From the NCBI RefSeq assembly GCF_014695915.1, contig NZ_JACJPF010000053.1:1-46667 (forward strand): a stretch of DNA of 46,667 bases, given 5' to 3'. Numbering within the stretch: position 1 is the first letter of the stretch; each line of letters begins with the position of its first letter. The position numbers and the translations under genes are program-made. The notes under the pieces were generated by a model that saw only the letters and a program-made list of their open reading frames with translations, searched no databases and was not told the origin of the DNA. The DNA is from Trichocoleus sp. FACHB-40 (GTDB lineage Bacteria; Cyanobacteriota; Cyanobacteriia; Cyanobacteriales; FACHB-T130). Below are positions 1 through 10,144 of the stretch, piece by piece.

Positions 1-593
1 AACCGTTCCGGTTGCTTCAGGAAGGTAACAACTTCTTCTAGTTCTTCTTTTGCTTCTTCAATCCCAGCTACATCGTCAAATTTGATTCCTGTTTTCGCCT
101 CCATCTGGAATCTGGCTCTGGATTTGCCAAAGTTCATCGCTTGACCGGGGCCACCAGGAATGTTGCTAGAGCGACGGAACAAGAAAAACAGCCCAGCAAT
201 CAACAGAATCGGGAAAATCAAATTTCCCAGAAATCCCCAAATAGCGCCGTCGTTACGGGCTGGATGGGTATCAAAGCTGATATTAGCTTTTCTGAGCTGA
301 GAAATCAGTTCTGGAGCATTTGATGGCAAATCTACCCGCAGCCGCTGTATTCGGTTATCCAAGTCTGGATCGACGGCTTCCACAATTGCCGTCCGACCGC
401 CATCGTATAGGTCAACACTGGTTAAGCGACCGTCATTGAGATATTCCAAAAAGCGCCCGTAGGTCATGCGGGTGCTGGCGGTGTTCTTACCCATGTCAGC
501 AGGAGCGGCAGCAAATGCCCCTTGCCACAGGAAAAACCCGATCACCAAGGCTGGTAATGTCCAAAGAACTAATATTCTCCAAGAAAATTTCAT
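1..593 (-). CDS. ftsH: ATP-dependent zinc metalloprotease FtsH, N-terminal part (cut by window edge)
   Basis: Membrane-anchored AAA+ protease; the cyanobacterial FtsH2 type removes damaged D1 during photosystem II repair. Reading from the ATG at 593-591, about 197 residues are present before the window ends. They show an N-terminal membrane segment (MKFSWRILVLW...), a lumenal/periplasmic domain beginning TRMTYGRFLEYL, a second membrane segment followed by FLFRRSS, a glycine-rich GGPGQAMNFGKS linker, and the start of the AAA module (KTGIKFDDVAGIEEAKEEL). Walker motifs and the HExxH zinc site lie outside the window. The N-terminus resembles Synechocystis Slr0228 (FtsH2) as I remember it, so FtsH2 is the best subtype, though that is an inference. 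A GGAG lies about 14 nt upstream of the start. Confidence 0.93.
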   Translation of the reverse strand, partial: MKFSWRILVLWTLPALVIGFFLWQGAFAAAPADMGKNTASTRMTYGRFLEYLNDGRLTSVDLYDGGRTAIVEAVDPDLDNRIQRLRVDLPSNAPELISQLRKANISFDTHPARNDGAIWGFLGNLIFPILLIAGLFFLFRRSSNIPGGPGQAMNFGKSRARFQMEAKTGIKFDDVAGIEEAKEELEEVVTFLKQPER

Positions 594-1200
594 AAGCTAG
601 CGGCGTCTCCAAACGGTTAATATATGCAGATTCAATCCAGCTCTGGAGTCATGAAAAAGACTAAATGAGCGCAGTATCTTTGCTGTTTTTTTTCACCAGT
701 GCAATCTGGCGAGCCTGAGTGAGGCGTTAGTAAACATTTTAACGTTGAACTTAATCAAATTTAACTTAATTCTCAGGATTAGGGCAACTAATGGCTATCT
801 GATACTACAACATACGTAAATTGTCAATAACAACAAGGGGGTTAATTTTTTGAATTTTGCTTTGATCATTGGAGATAGCCAGCAGCCTTTAATAGGGTTT
901 CTGGAATGATCGGCTACATATCGCGCCCTAACTTATAAAAAGAGCTTTTGAGGTATATAGCAGTCCTAAATGATTCGTGAAGGCGAGATACGCGACTTCT
1001 TAGAGAAGTCCGGTATCTGAAGGGCTGGCACCTCACAACTAAAACAGGATTGTTATACGTTTCCTCGCGATCGCTAAATCAAACAATAATCCAAAAAGGT
1101 ATGACGCGCCCGCTTCCCAGGTTTAAGCCACGAGAAGCCGACGCGCCAATATAGCCAATTTAGATTATGAGAATGAAAGCCTTTCGGGGCAGTTTCAACC
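594..1200. other. Intergenic region between ftsH start and petH stop
   Basis: 607 bp without a convincing gene. It must hold the ftsH promoter (reading leftward) and the 3' end of petH. The left half is AT-rich; the right half contains a MITE-like repeat (956-1057) and one HIP1-like site. Short open frames here look like chance. Confidence 0.7.
956..1057 (+). repeat. MITE-like element, copy 1 (~102 bp)
   Basis: Begins TATAGCAGTCCTAAATGATTCGT and ends AGGATTGTTATA, so the ends are imperfect terminal inverted repeats. The interior has an imperfect hairpin (GATACGCGACTTCT / AGAAGTCCGGTATC). The same element occurs in reverse orientation at 19821-19921 with about 90% identity by eye. No coding capacity. 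It lies between two genes and disrupts neither. Confidence 0.85.
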
Positions 1201-3011
<1,811 letters not shown>

Positions 3012-4022
3012 ATGACCAGTCAGCTGGATCGCGTGGTTCTAATTGGTGTTGCTGGAGACTCCGGATGCGGTAAGTCCACATTTTTGCGCCGATTGACAGA
3101 TTTGTTCGGGGAAGATTTTGTGACGGTGATCTGCTTGGACGATTACCACAGTTTGGATCGTAAGCAGCGCAAAGAAACGGGAATTACAGCGCTAAACCCG
3201 AAGGCGAATAACTTCGATCTGATGTACGAGCAGATCAAAGCGCTGAAGAACGGTAAGAGTATCGATAAGCCAATTTACAACCACGAAACCGGCGCGATTG
3301 ATCCACCAGAGCAAGTAAACCCTAACCACATTATCGTGATCGAGGGACTTCACCCGTTGTATGATGAGCGGGTGCGATCGCTTCTAGACTTCAGCGTTTA
3401 CCTAGATATCAGCGATGAAGTCAAAATCGCCTGGAAAATTCAGCGAGATATGGCTGAGCGTGGACACACCTACGCTGATGTCATGGCTGCCATCAACTCT
3501 CGCCGCCCCGACTTTACCGCCTACATTGAGCCGCAGAAGGAACACGCTGACGTTGTGATCCAGGTTTTGCCGACTCAATTAGTCAAGGAGGAAAAGGAAG
3601 GCAAGATTCTCCGGGTGCGTCTAATTCAGCGAGATGGTGTGGAAGGCTTTGAGCCAGCTTACCTATTTGATGAAGGGTCAACAATTGATTGGAGACCCTG
3701 CGGACGCAAACTTACCTGCGGCTATCCTGGCATCAAGATGTACTACGGGCCAGATAGCTATTATGGTCACGAGGTTTCGATTCTGGAAGTGGATGGTCAG
3801 TTTGAAAAGCTAGAGGAAGTTATCTACATCGAAAGCCACCTCAGCAAGACTTCTGCCAAGTACCACGGCGAACTGACAGAACTGTTGCTTCATCACCGAG
3901 AGTATCCAGGCTCTAACAATGGTACTGGGTTGTTCCAAGTGTTAGTAGGTCTGAAAATGCGGGCGACATATGAGCGCTTAACTTCTGGAAAGAGCCAGCC
4001 TCTGGCAGCTACGAAAGTGTAA
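3012..4022 (+). CDS. prk: Phosphoribulokinase
   Basis: Calvin-cycle kinase: ribulose-5-phosphate + ATP to ribulose-1,5-bisphosphate. The 336-residue product has the P-loop GDSGCGKST, the ICLDDYHS segment and the catalytic-region motif IVIEGLHPLYD. Cys19 and Cys41 are at the positions of the thioredoxin-regulated pair, and a second Cys pair six residues apart (CGRKLTC) matches the C-terminal pair of the oxygenic-phototroph type. Redox control and assembly with CP12/GAPDH are therefore expected. The start is supported by GAGGGAA just upstream. Followed by a strong terminator, so probably monocistronic. Confidence 0.98.
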   Translation: MTSQLDRVVLIGVAGDSGCGKSTFLRRLTDLFGEDFVTVICLDDYHSLDRKQRKETGITALNPKANNFDLMYEQIKALKNGKSIDKPIYNHETGAIDPPEQVNPNHIIVIEGLHPLYDERVRSLLDFSVYLDISDEVKIAWKIQRDMAERGHTYADVMAAINSRRPDFTAYIEPQKEHADVVIQVLPTQLVKEEKEGKILRVRLIQRDGVEGFEPAYLFDEGSTIDWRPCGRKLTCGYPGIKMYYGPDSYYGHEVSILEVDGQFEKLEEVIYIESHLSKTSAKYHGELTELLLHHREYPGSNNGTGLFQVLVGLKMRATYERLTSGKSQPLAATKV

Positions 4023-4103
4023 TTAAAGGCTCTCATGCTCTCAGGCAAAAGAAAAGAGCGTTGAGAGCTTGCTGAGTCCCAACTATTAAATTTGATAATT
4101 AAC

Positions 4104-4140
4104 AACGCGAGAAACTGACAGAAGTCTCTCGCGTTTTGTT
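4104..4140 (+). terminator. Intrinsic terminator downstream of prk
   Basis: AACGCGAGA (4104-4112) pairs with TCTCGCGTT (4127-4135), followed by TTGTTTTTA. GC-rich stem plus T-run. Confidence 0.8.
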
Positions 4141-4252
4141 TTTACCTTAACCAGCTGATGACGGCGTGTGAGTATTGAATGCTTGCTTTGCGTTTAAATT
4201 CCTTGACATTTCCTAAACTGAGAAATGTAAAGATATTGTAATCTTGCATCTT

Positions 4253-4894
4253 ATGTTCCTCAAACCGAATCAACGCACAAAGTTAGACGATACGGATGAT
4301 ACGCTGTTCTACTCCTACCCGCGCTTTGTGACGCACGTAGACGAAGGCTTCATTAAACAGCTGACAGATTTATATAGAGAACGGCTGAAGCCAAATACTC
4401 GCATCTTGGACATGATGAGCAGCTGGGTTTCCCATCTACCAGAGATGGAATTTGCTCACATCGAAGGACACGGACTCAACGAGGAGGAACTGGGACGCAA
4501 TTCCCGTCTAGATCATTACTTTGTACAAGATTTAAACAAAAATCCGAAGTTACCCTTGCCAGATGGTGATTTTGACGCGGTTCTCATTTGCGTTTCGGTG
4601 CAGTATCTCCAATACCCAGATGCGGTGTTTTCTGAGATTCACCGGGTTCTGAAACCGGGCGGAATTGCCATTATCAGCTTTTCTAACCGGATGTTTTACC
4701 AAAAAGCGATCGCTGCATGGCGGGATGGTTCAGAATCTAGCCGCGTTGAGTTGGTTAAAAGTTACTTTACCTCAGTCCCAGGATTTAGTCCGCCTGAAGT
4801 CATTACCCGCAAATCCAGCACTCCCAATTTCCTCCAGTGGATGGGTGCAGCTGGCGGCGATCCTTTCTATGCTGTAGTAAGTCAGCGGCTTTAA
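4253..4894 (+). CDS. Class I SAM-dependent methyltransferase-like protein
   Basis: 213 residues. The fold is suggested by RILDMMSSWVSHLP (motif I position), a post-I region ending in an acidic/Gly segment, LPDGDFDAVLICVSVQYL (motif II) and EIHRVLKPGGIAIISFSNRMF (motif III/loop), the usual order in methyltransferase-11-type enzymes. Motif I lacks the standard GxGxG glycines, so cofactor binding may be altered; substrate unknown. The ATG at 4253 is preferred to an in-frame TTG at 4244. No recognised operon partner; the lipoprotein gene follows after 85 bp with its own strong ribosome binding site. Confidence 0.7.
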   Translation: MFLKPNQRTKLDDTDDTLFYSYPRFVTHVDEGFIKQLTDLYRERLKPNTRILDMMSSWVSHLPEMEFAHIEGHGLNEEELGRNSRLDHYFVQDLNKNPKLPLPDGDFDAVLICVSVQYLQYPDAVFSEIHRVLKPGGIAIISFSNRMFYQKAIAAWRDGSESSRVELVKSYFTSVPGFSPPEVITRKSSTPNFLQWMGAAGGDPFYAVVSQRL

Positions 4895-4979
4895 GCTAAG
4901 TGGAAATTTCCCCAGGTAAGATCGCAAAAATGCCAACATGGGGATTAAGTGTAGAAATTAAAGCTATCAGGAGGCGGTA

Positions 4980-5492
4980 ATGTTTTTCCAAAACGGGCGT
5001 AGAATTTTAGCGGCTTTATTACTGTCAGTTTTGCTGCTGGTGACATCTTGTGCAACTCAGGCTCCCTCTCCTTATGCTCAGGCGCAAAAGGAAAGTACCC
5101 AGAGAAATGCCCCTTCAGCAGTTGCCAAAGATGCTACACAGGGTAGCCAATTTAACAAATTCTTTCCAAAAGGTAGCGGTGGCTTCCAGACCGTACCAGC
5201 TCAAGAGAAAAAAGGCTTTGCTGAGTATAAGCTGAAACAAGGCGGCAAGGATGTAGCGGTGCTGTCTATCAATGACACAGTTAGCACACCTACAGCCGCA
5301 GGGAAATTCAACAGCAGCACTCAAAAAATCGCTGGATATCCAGCAGTTAATCAGGGCAGTAACGGCACTGCTATTTTAGTAGGCGATCGCTACCAAGTTA
5401 AAGTGCAATCCCGCGATGCTTCCTTTACCCAAAGCGATCGCGAAGCATGGTTACAAAGATTTAATCTCAGTGGTCTGGCACGACTGAAGTAA
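4980..5492 (+). CDS. Conserved cyanobacterial-type lipoprotein, function unknown
   Basis: 170 residues. The N-terminus has Arg residues, a hydrophobic stretch (LAALLLSVLLLV) and a lipobox VTSC, so it is predicted to be exported and lipidated at Cys24. The mature part is Ser/Gln/Lys-rich and then contains a compact region with FAEYKLKQGGKDVAVLSINDT and ending in WLQRFNLSGLARLK. No enzymatic motif seen. An AGGAGG about 5 nt before the ATG gives a very strong translation start. Function not recognised. Confidence 0.75.
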   Translation: MFFQNGRRILAALLLSVLLLVTSCATQAPSPYAQAQKESTQRNAPSAVAKDATQGSQFNKFFPKGSGGFQTVPAQEKKGFAEYKLKQGGKDVAVLSINDTVSTPTAAGKFNSSTQKIAGYPAVNQGSNGTAILVGDRYQVKVQSRDASFTQSDREAWLQRFNLSGLARLK

Positions 5493-5514
5493 GTAGTCTG
5501 TTGCTATCGTTAGC

Positions 5515-5544
5515 ATGGCTAATCGTTGAAAAATGATTAGCCAT
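5515..5544. repeat. ATTAGCCAT-family hairpin repeat
   Basis: ATGGCTAATC (5515-5524) pairs perfectly with GATTAGCCAT (5535-5544). Related sequences are at 15551-15608, 24658-24699 and, inside a gene, 43753-43800. Possible terminator of the preceding lipoprotein gene, but without a clear T-run. Confidence 0.75.
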
Positions 5545-5590
5545 TAGCTAATGACTAATGACCATTGATTGACTAAACAAGGAGACTTTT

Positions 5591-6478
5591 GTGAGCAAAG
5601 CTATTTTTGAATTGGTTGATGAACTACCAACCAACAACATGACCACGAGAGCGCTACGAGCGCTTGATTTTGTAGTTCCTGGCGAGTGGCAAAATATAGT
5701 TGGATTCGACAACACCATTCGCGCTGTCACCGGAGAAACCGACGCCGCCTTTATTCAGCAAATTGGCGAACGCGCTGTTTATTTGTATAACGACAAGTCG
5801 CAAGGTTATCAACGAGCCATGTGGCTTTATCAAACTGTTGATAATGCAGATAAAGCCTTGGGTGCAGCGGCTCTAGCCAACAAAGTTGGTGAAAACATTC
5901 CCTTTCTGGGACTTTTAAACCGCCTTACTCCCAAAGCTAACAAAGCTCAAGCTATTGATTTGACCATAAAATTAGTAGTTGAGTTAGTTGCTTTCTGCCA
6001 AATCAACGGCATACCTGGAGACAGCATCGGCGATTTTGTTACCTCTTTGAGTGACTATAGCGGCGAATCTCTGATGCGGATGGTGGCGCTGGTTTGCTTT
6101 GATGGTCTGGTTCCTCTTGGCCCTGACTTCCTCCTGCAAGCTACTTCCAGCTTAAATCAGACAAATCCCTCAGAATTAGAACAAAATCAGACCTATCAGC
6201 GTGTCCACGATCTGATTCCAGGTGGCAGTTCTCAAGGTAAGCTAAACTTCATTGGTCAAAGCTTTGATTCAGTCAAAGGCTGGATGAGCGGTTTGGTTAC
6301 TTCTCGCGGTTTGACACCACAAAAAGTTGTTAGCAACCTGCACAATTTTGTAGAAATTTCTAACGACAAGTTAGACTACTTGGGTGCTTTTCTAGATGTG
6401 ACAACTAACTACTACGAACACACTGGGACTCAAACCCTGGCTCGTCGTTTGATTGAACGCGCCTCAGCGGAAATTTAA
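5591..6478 (+). CDS. Conserved hypothetical protein, mostly helical
   Basis: 295 residues starting at GTG with AAGGAG 7 nt upstream, which supports this start. Begins SKAIFELVDELPTN and is rich in Ala, Leu and Asn, with no signal peptide and no convincing membrane segment. The middle (res. 125-185) is hydrophobic and may pack as helices; the C-terminus reads HTGTQTLARRLIERASAEI. No catalytic motif is visible and I do not recognise the family. Followed within 40 bp by a good terminator, so it is likely a single-gene unit. Confidence 0.75.
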   Translation: MSKAIFELVDELPTNNMTTRALRALDFVVPGEWQNIVGFDNTIRAVTGETDAAFIQQIGERAVYLYNDKSQGYQRAMWLYQTVDNADKALGAAALANKVGENIPFLGLLNRLTPKANKAQAIDLTIKLVVELVAFCQINGIPGDSIGDFVTSLSDYSGESLMRMVALVCFDGLVPLGPDFLLQATSSLNQTNPSELEQNQTYQRVHDLIPGGSSQGKLNFIGQSFDSVKGWMSGLVTSRGLTPQKVVSNLHNFVEISNDKLDYLGAFLDVTTNYYEHTGTQTLARRLIERASAEI

Positions 6479-6510
6479 GCTCGACAACTAAAGTCGCGAC
6501 TCTCGCGAAC

Positions 6511-6540
6511 AAAGCCCGCCTTCGCGGGCTTTAATTTTAA
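6511..6540 (+). terminator. Hairpin terminator (GCCCGC-CTTC-GCGGGC type)
   Basis: AAAGCCCGC (6511-6519), CTTC loop, GCGGGCTTT (6524-6532), then AATTTTAA. It also belongs to a repeat family (AAAGCCCGCCTTCGCGGGCTTT) related to those near 10.9 and 31.5 kb. Confidence 0.7.
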
Positions 6541-6967
6541 GCCTCGCGTTGCGCGGGCGTAGTACGCAAAAGCCAAGGCTAAAGCAATGTGGCCAAGTAA
6601 CTCTGTAGAATAAATTACACAACCTTGCCTTGCTACATAAGGCTTTCAATAGGATTTGATATGTAATTTATTTCGCATATCCACTTAATAGATGCAATAT
6701 TGGGATGCACTCTATTTTTTTTGCTTTAATTTTTGTCACTATTTTGTGATTTATAGCACAGAAATACTTATTCTTAAGAGTATCTGATAAAGCCGACGTG
6801 AGGGGTAGGGGGCGATCGCTTCTCTCCCAATACGGTTTGGATAAGATAATTTGTTTACCGATAACCGTTGTAAAGACGTTTTATCTTAACGTCTCTACTC
6901 CCCCAACCCCATGCCGACTCCAATGCACTATGCGATTGAATCAAAGATTCAAAGGAGATTTACTGTC
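6541..6967. other. Intergenic leader region of the Nif11-like gene
   Basis: About 430 bp, AT-rich between 6640 and 6780, with one HIP1 site near 6814 and the palindrome at 6870-6898. No gene is supported; the promoter of the downstream small gene should lie here. Confidence 0.55.
6870..6898. repeat. GTAGAGACG palindromic repeat, intergenic copy
   Basis: GTAAAGACGTT (6870-6880) and AACGTCTCTAC (6888-6898) form a hairpin with one mismatch. The same family appears inside a glycosyltransferase gene at 18423-18452. Confidence 0.75.
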
Positions 6968-7207
6968 ATGGCAATAGAAACTGTTAGAGAATTTTTGGAA
7001 AGCGTAAAACAAGATCAACGATTAAAAGAAAAAGTTAAAGCAGCACAAGAACCAGAAACTTTGGTGGAGATTGCCAAAGAACGTAGCTATATTTTCTCAC
7101 CAGAAGAATTAGATACTGCGTTAAGCAATTTGTCGAAGAAGCAAGACGAGTTGGCAGCTTTAGTGAATCCAGGTATCTCACCCCGGCGACATCTTCATCC
7201 AAGGTAA
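6968..7207 (+). CDS. Nif11-domain small protein (Nif11-like leader peptide type)
   Basis: 79 residues, starting at the ATG 10 nt after AAGGAG. Residues 1-50 look like a Nif11 domain: [35 protein letters not shown] and [12 protein letters not shown], the last resembling the helix before the processing region. The family includes leader regions of ribosomal peptide precursors. Here a short tail [13 protein letters not shown] follows DELAALV, where many precursors have a GG cleavage site; only an NPG is present. No maturase or peptidase/transporter gene adjoins, so product formation is unproven. It may instead be a stand-alone Nif11 protein. A heptamer repeat tract begins immediately after the stop. 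Confidence 0.72.
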   Translation: MAIETVREFLESVKQDQRLKEKVKAAQEPETLVEIAKERSYIFSPEELDTALSNLSKKQDELAALVNPGISPRRHLHPR

Positions 7208-7343
7208 TTGGGAATTGGGGATTGGGAATTGGGGATTGGGAATTGGGGATTGGGGATTGGGGATTGGGGATTGGGAATTGGAATTCGGTAAGAATCTTAC
7301 CCAGTCCCCAGTCCCTAGTCCCCAGTCCCCAACCCCCAACCCC
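7208..7343. repeat. STRR-type heptamer tract between convergent genes
   Basis: Tandem 7-mers of the type ATTGGGA/ATTGGGG fill the left half; TCCCCAG/CCCCAAC types fill the right half after a spacer. The two halves are roughly complementary and could fold into a long hairpin. Similar tracts lie at 10051-10139 and within cruG. Cyanobacterial STRR1 repeats (CCCCA[A/G]T) are the known parallel. It sits in the gap between the stop codons of convergent genes. Confidence 0.85.
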
Positions 7344-7346
7344 CAT

Positions 7347-8219
7347 CTATGCCAAAATTTCTGATGCCTGCTGACAAATTTCTTCGTGGCAGTTACCGTT
7401 ACTAGCTATCAAGCAACCCCATTGATTTACATCCCCTGTGTTGTACTTCAAAGGGTTGCCATCAACATGAGTAAACTTTCCGCCAGCTTCTGTCAAAATT
7501 AACTCAGGTGCAGCCATATCCCAATCTTTGGGAGCAGACTTTCCAGATAGCGAGATGTAAACATCTGCTGTTTGTTCGATGATAGTAGCAATTTTGCAAC
7601 CGACGCTGCCCACATAATGTTTATTTTTAAAGGGCAGGTTTTGCAATAATTTATCGAAGCGCTCATCCCGATGGGTACGACTGGCGACTACGGTTAAATC
7701 TTCAATCGTGTTGCGTTCGGATACTCGTATTGCCGTTACTTCCCCGTCACGGTTTTCTACAAACGTGCCACCGCCAATGGTTGCGTAATACAATTTTCCA
7801 GCTTCAGGCACTACTACCACTGCCGCCACTGGTCGTTCTGCATTGGTTAGGGCAATATGAACGGCGTATTCCCCAGTACGGTCGATAAAGTCTCGCGTAC
7901 CATCCAGGGGGTCAATAATCCACACCCAAGGTTGAGTAGGTATGGGTGTCTGAGATTTATAAGTTTCTTCGCTGAGGTATCCGAAATCTTGGGTACCTAA
8001 AGATGCCTGCAAGTTATGCAGAATGTATTGATTTACAGCCACATCAGCAGCTGTAACTGGCCCATCTTTTTTGTCTTGAATTTCCAAGTTGCCGACGCTT
8101 TTATCGCCGCGATAGTAAGACTGTAGGATATCGGCGGCACCCCAGCCAACAGTTCGGGCGATCGCTACAATTTCTTCTAGCCCTTCATATTGGTTTTCGC
8201 CCAATGATTTTAATGTCAC
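7347..8219 (-). CDS. Inositol monophosphatase / CysQ-family phosphatase
   Basis: 290 residues. The metal-dependent phosphatase signature is complete: YLSEETY (metal-binding Glu), [11 protein letters not shown] (motif A) and [16 protein letters not shown] (motif B). The closest function is 3'(2'),5'-bisphosphate nucleotidase (CysQ), which hydrolyses PAP from sulfate assimilation, but inositol-1-phosphate or fructose-1,6-bisphosphate activity cannot be excluded. No signal peptide. It follows the PfkB-kinase gene by 57 bp on the same strand, so co-transcription is possible. Confidence 0.85.
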   Translation of the reverse strand: MTLKSLGENQYEGLEEIVAIARTVGWGAADILQSYYRGDKSVGNLEIQDKKDGPVTAADVAVNQYILHNLQASLGTQDFGYLSEETYKSQTPIPTQPWVWIIDPLDGTRDFIDRTGEYAVHIALTNAERPVAAVVVVPEAGKLYYATIGGGTFVENRDGEVTAIRVSERNTIEDLTVVASRTHRDERFDKLLQNLPFKNKHYVGSVGCKIATIIEQTADVYISLSGKSAPKDWDMAAPELILTEAGGKFTHVDGNPLKYNTGDVNQWGCLIASNGNCHEEICQQASEILA

Positions 8220-8276
8220 TTTAAGATTCCTCGATCGGCAGTTGGTGGGAAGTCAATAAAATTAATTAATCCTTAA

Positions 8277-9140
8277 TTATATGCTGCCTTGCTGCATCCA
8301 TCGCCGAGTGCCAAAAAATTGGCAGGAATGGGAGGCAATTTTTGCCGCTAGAGCGATCGCATCTGTAAAATTTTCCTCCAAAATATAATGGCAAAAGGCA
8401 CCATGAAAAATGTCACCAGCGCCCAAGGTATCCACAGGATTGATTTTGGCAACTTCCACCCGGCCATTTGTACCTTGCGAAATGTATTGGATCGGTTTTT
8501 CGCCGTTGGTAATGGCAATATGGGGGATTCCCATTTCTGATAAATAAGAAAAAACTTCTTCTGTTGTATTGCAACCCGGTGGATAAAAATTTGCCGAACA
8601 AAGGGCGTAATCTACAAAAGGCAATACATTCTCAAATCCAGGCTTCCAACTGCCGCCGTCTATGACCACAGGGATATAATTTTCTTTGGCTTTTCGGGCA
8701 ATTTCCTGTCCAACTGCCATTTGATGCCCATCAATGAGGACGATATTAACCTCTTGCAAGATATTTTTGGGAATGCGATCGCAACTAACTTGAGTTTTGG
8801 TAGCATTCAGCGAAACGACAGCGCGATCGCCTGTCCCTTGAGTAACGATAATAGAAGATATGGGCGGCGGCTCGTCGTGGATGGGTGCTAAGTCTATTTG
8901 TGTAACAGTGTGACTTTCCAAGTCACTCCGGATTAAGCAATTAATCGGATGACTGCCAACTACACCCAAAAGCGTTGCACCTCCGCCCAAATAACTAAAA
9001 GTTACTGCGGCATTGGTAGCAGGCCCACCGGCTGCCACAGTATAGTCAGATGCCGCCATTTTTTGATTTTTTTGAGGCAAACCTGCCGTTAAATAAACAA
9101 AATCTAAAGTAACTAATCCTACAAAAAGTCCAAGTGCCAT
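8277..9140 (-). CDS. PfkB-family carbohydrate kinase
   Basis: 287 residues of the ribokinase/PfkB fold. Signature 1 is AAGGPATNAAVTFSYLGG and signature 2 is DTLGAGDIFHGAF, with the catalytic Asp in GAGD. The substrate is not evident: sugars, nucleosides and other alcohols are all phosphorylated by this family. Its start is 22 bp from that of rsmI on the other strand, leaving almost no room for separate promoters. The next gene on this strand is the IMPase-type phosphatase. Confidence 0.85.
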   Translation of the reverse strand: MALGLFVGLVTLDFVYLTAGLPQKNQKMAASDYTVAAGGPATNAAVTFSYLGGGATLLGVVGSHPINCLIRSDLESHTVTQIDLAPIHDEPPPISSIIVTQGTGDRAVVSLNATKTQVSCDRIPKNILQEVNIVLIDGHQMAVGQEIARKAKENYIPVVIDGGSWKPGFENVLPFVDYALCSANFYPPGCNTTEEVFSYLSEMGIPHIAITNGEKPIQYISQGTNGRVEVAKINPVDTLGAGDIFHGAFCHYILEENFTDAIALAAKIASHSCQFFGTRRWMQQGSI

Positions 9141-9162
9141 CTAACTTCAGAATTTTGAATAT

Positions 9163-10050
9163 ATGGGAAAAGCAGATAGTCTTCCTATAGCACTTTATGT
9201 TGTAGGAACTCCAATTGGCAACCTGGAAGATATGACTTTTCGGGCGGTGCGAATTTTGCAGGAGGTGGATGCGATCGCAGCTGAAGACACGCGCCACACT
9301 GGGAAGCTTTTGCAGCATTTTCAGATAAAAACGCCTCAAATTAGCTACCACGAACATAACCAAGCACAGCGCATTCCAGAGTTGTTGCAGCAGTTGAAAA
9401 TGGGGAAAGCGATCGCGCTGGTCACTGACGCTGGGATGCCAGGAATCTCCGATCCAGGTTACGAACTGGTTAAAGCCTGTATTGAGGCAGAAATGCCCGT
9501 AGTTCCTATTCCCGGTTGCACTGCTGTAACAACTGCCCTAAGTGCTGCTGGATTACCTACAGATAGATTTGTATTTGAAGCCTTTTTACCAGCAAAAGGT
9601 GCAGACAGGCAACAACATTTAGAAAGTTTACAAACAGAAACCAGAACTCTCATATTTTACGAAGCACCCCACCGACTGCGGCAAACATTGCAAGATTTAG
9701 CCGCTGTACTAGGAGAAAACCGGAAAATTGTATTAGCCAGAGAGTTAACAAAGTTGCACGAAGAGTTTTGGCGGGGAACAATTGGGGAAGCAATTCTTCA
9801 CTATACTCAGCGCGAACCGCAAGGAGAATTTACTCTCGTCGTCGCTGGTGGTGAGTTGGTAACACCGTTGCTGTCAGAAGAGGCGCTGAAAGCAGAATTA
9901 CAGCAGCTATTGTATCAAGGAATATCGCGATCGCAAGCTAGTCGCCAATTAGCAAAAGCTACTTCCATCCCTCGCCGCCAAATCTATCAATTAGCTTTAG
10001 AAATTCCGGTTATTCCCAACACCGAAGCGGAAATAATAGAAGAAAACTAG
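9163..10050 (+). CDS. rsmI: 16S rRNA (cytidine-2'-O-)-methyltransferase
   Basis: Methylates the 2'-O of C1402 of 16S rRNA near the decoding centre. 295 residues with family motifs: LYVVGTPIGNLEDMTFRAV, AAEDTRHTGKLL, LVTDAGMPGISDPGYEL, IPGCTAVTTALSAAGL and IFYEAPHRL, all in the expected order for the tetrapyrrole-methylase-type fold. The C-terminal domain (ISRSQASRQLAKATSIPRRQ) is also typical. Length is normal. A heptamer repeat tract starts at the stop codon. Confidence 0.96.
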   Translation: MGKADSLPIALYVVGTPIGNLEDMTFRAVRILQEVDAIAAEDTRHTGKLLQHFQIKTPQISYHEHNQAQRIPELLQQLKMGKAIALVTDAGMPGISDPGYELVKACIEAEMPVVPIPGCTAVTTALSAAGLPTDRFVFEAFLPAKGADRQQHLESLQTETRTLIFYEAPHRLRQTLQDLAAVLGENRKIVLARELTKLHEEFWRGTIGEAILHYTQREPQGEFTLVVAGGELVTPLLSEEALKAELQQLLYQGISRSQASRQLAKATSIPRRQIYQLALEIPVIPNTEAEIIEEN

Positions 10051-10139
10051 GGGCTGGGGATTGGGGACTGGGGACTGGGTATTAGGAAGCTTTCCCGAAG
10101 TCTACCCAATTCCCCATTCCCAATTACCAATTCCCCAAT
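10051..10139. repeat. STRR-type heptamer tract
   Basis: GGGGCTGGGGATTGGGGACTGGGG-type units, a spacer with AGCTTTCCCGAAG, and then CCCCATTCCCAATT-type units. The two halves are partly complementary. It separates rsmI from the next start codon by only a few bases and replaces any normal ribosome binding site there. Confidence 0.8.
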
Positions 10140-10144
10140 TTAAT

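Noticed and set aside
10061-10144. N-terminal extension of the lipoprotein into the heptamer tract
   Set aside because: It would place 28 repeat-coded residues before an otherwise normal signal peptide.
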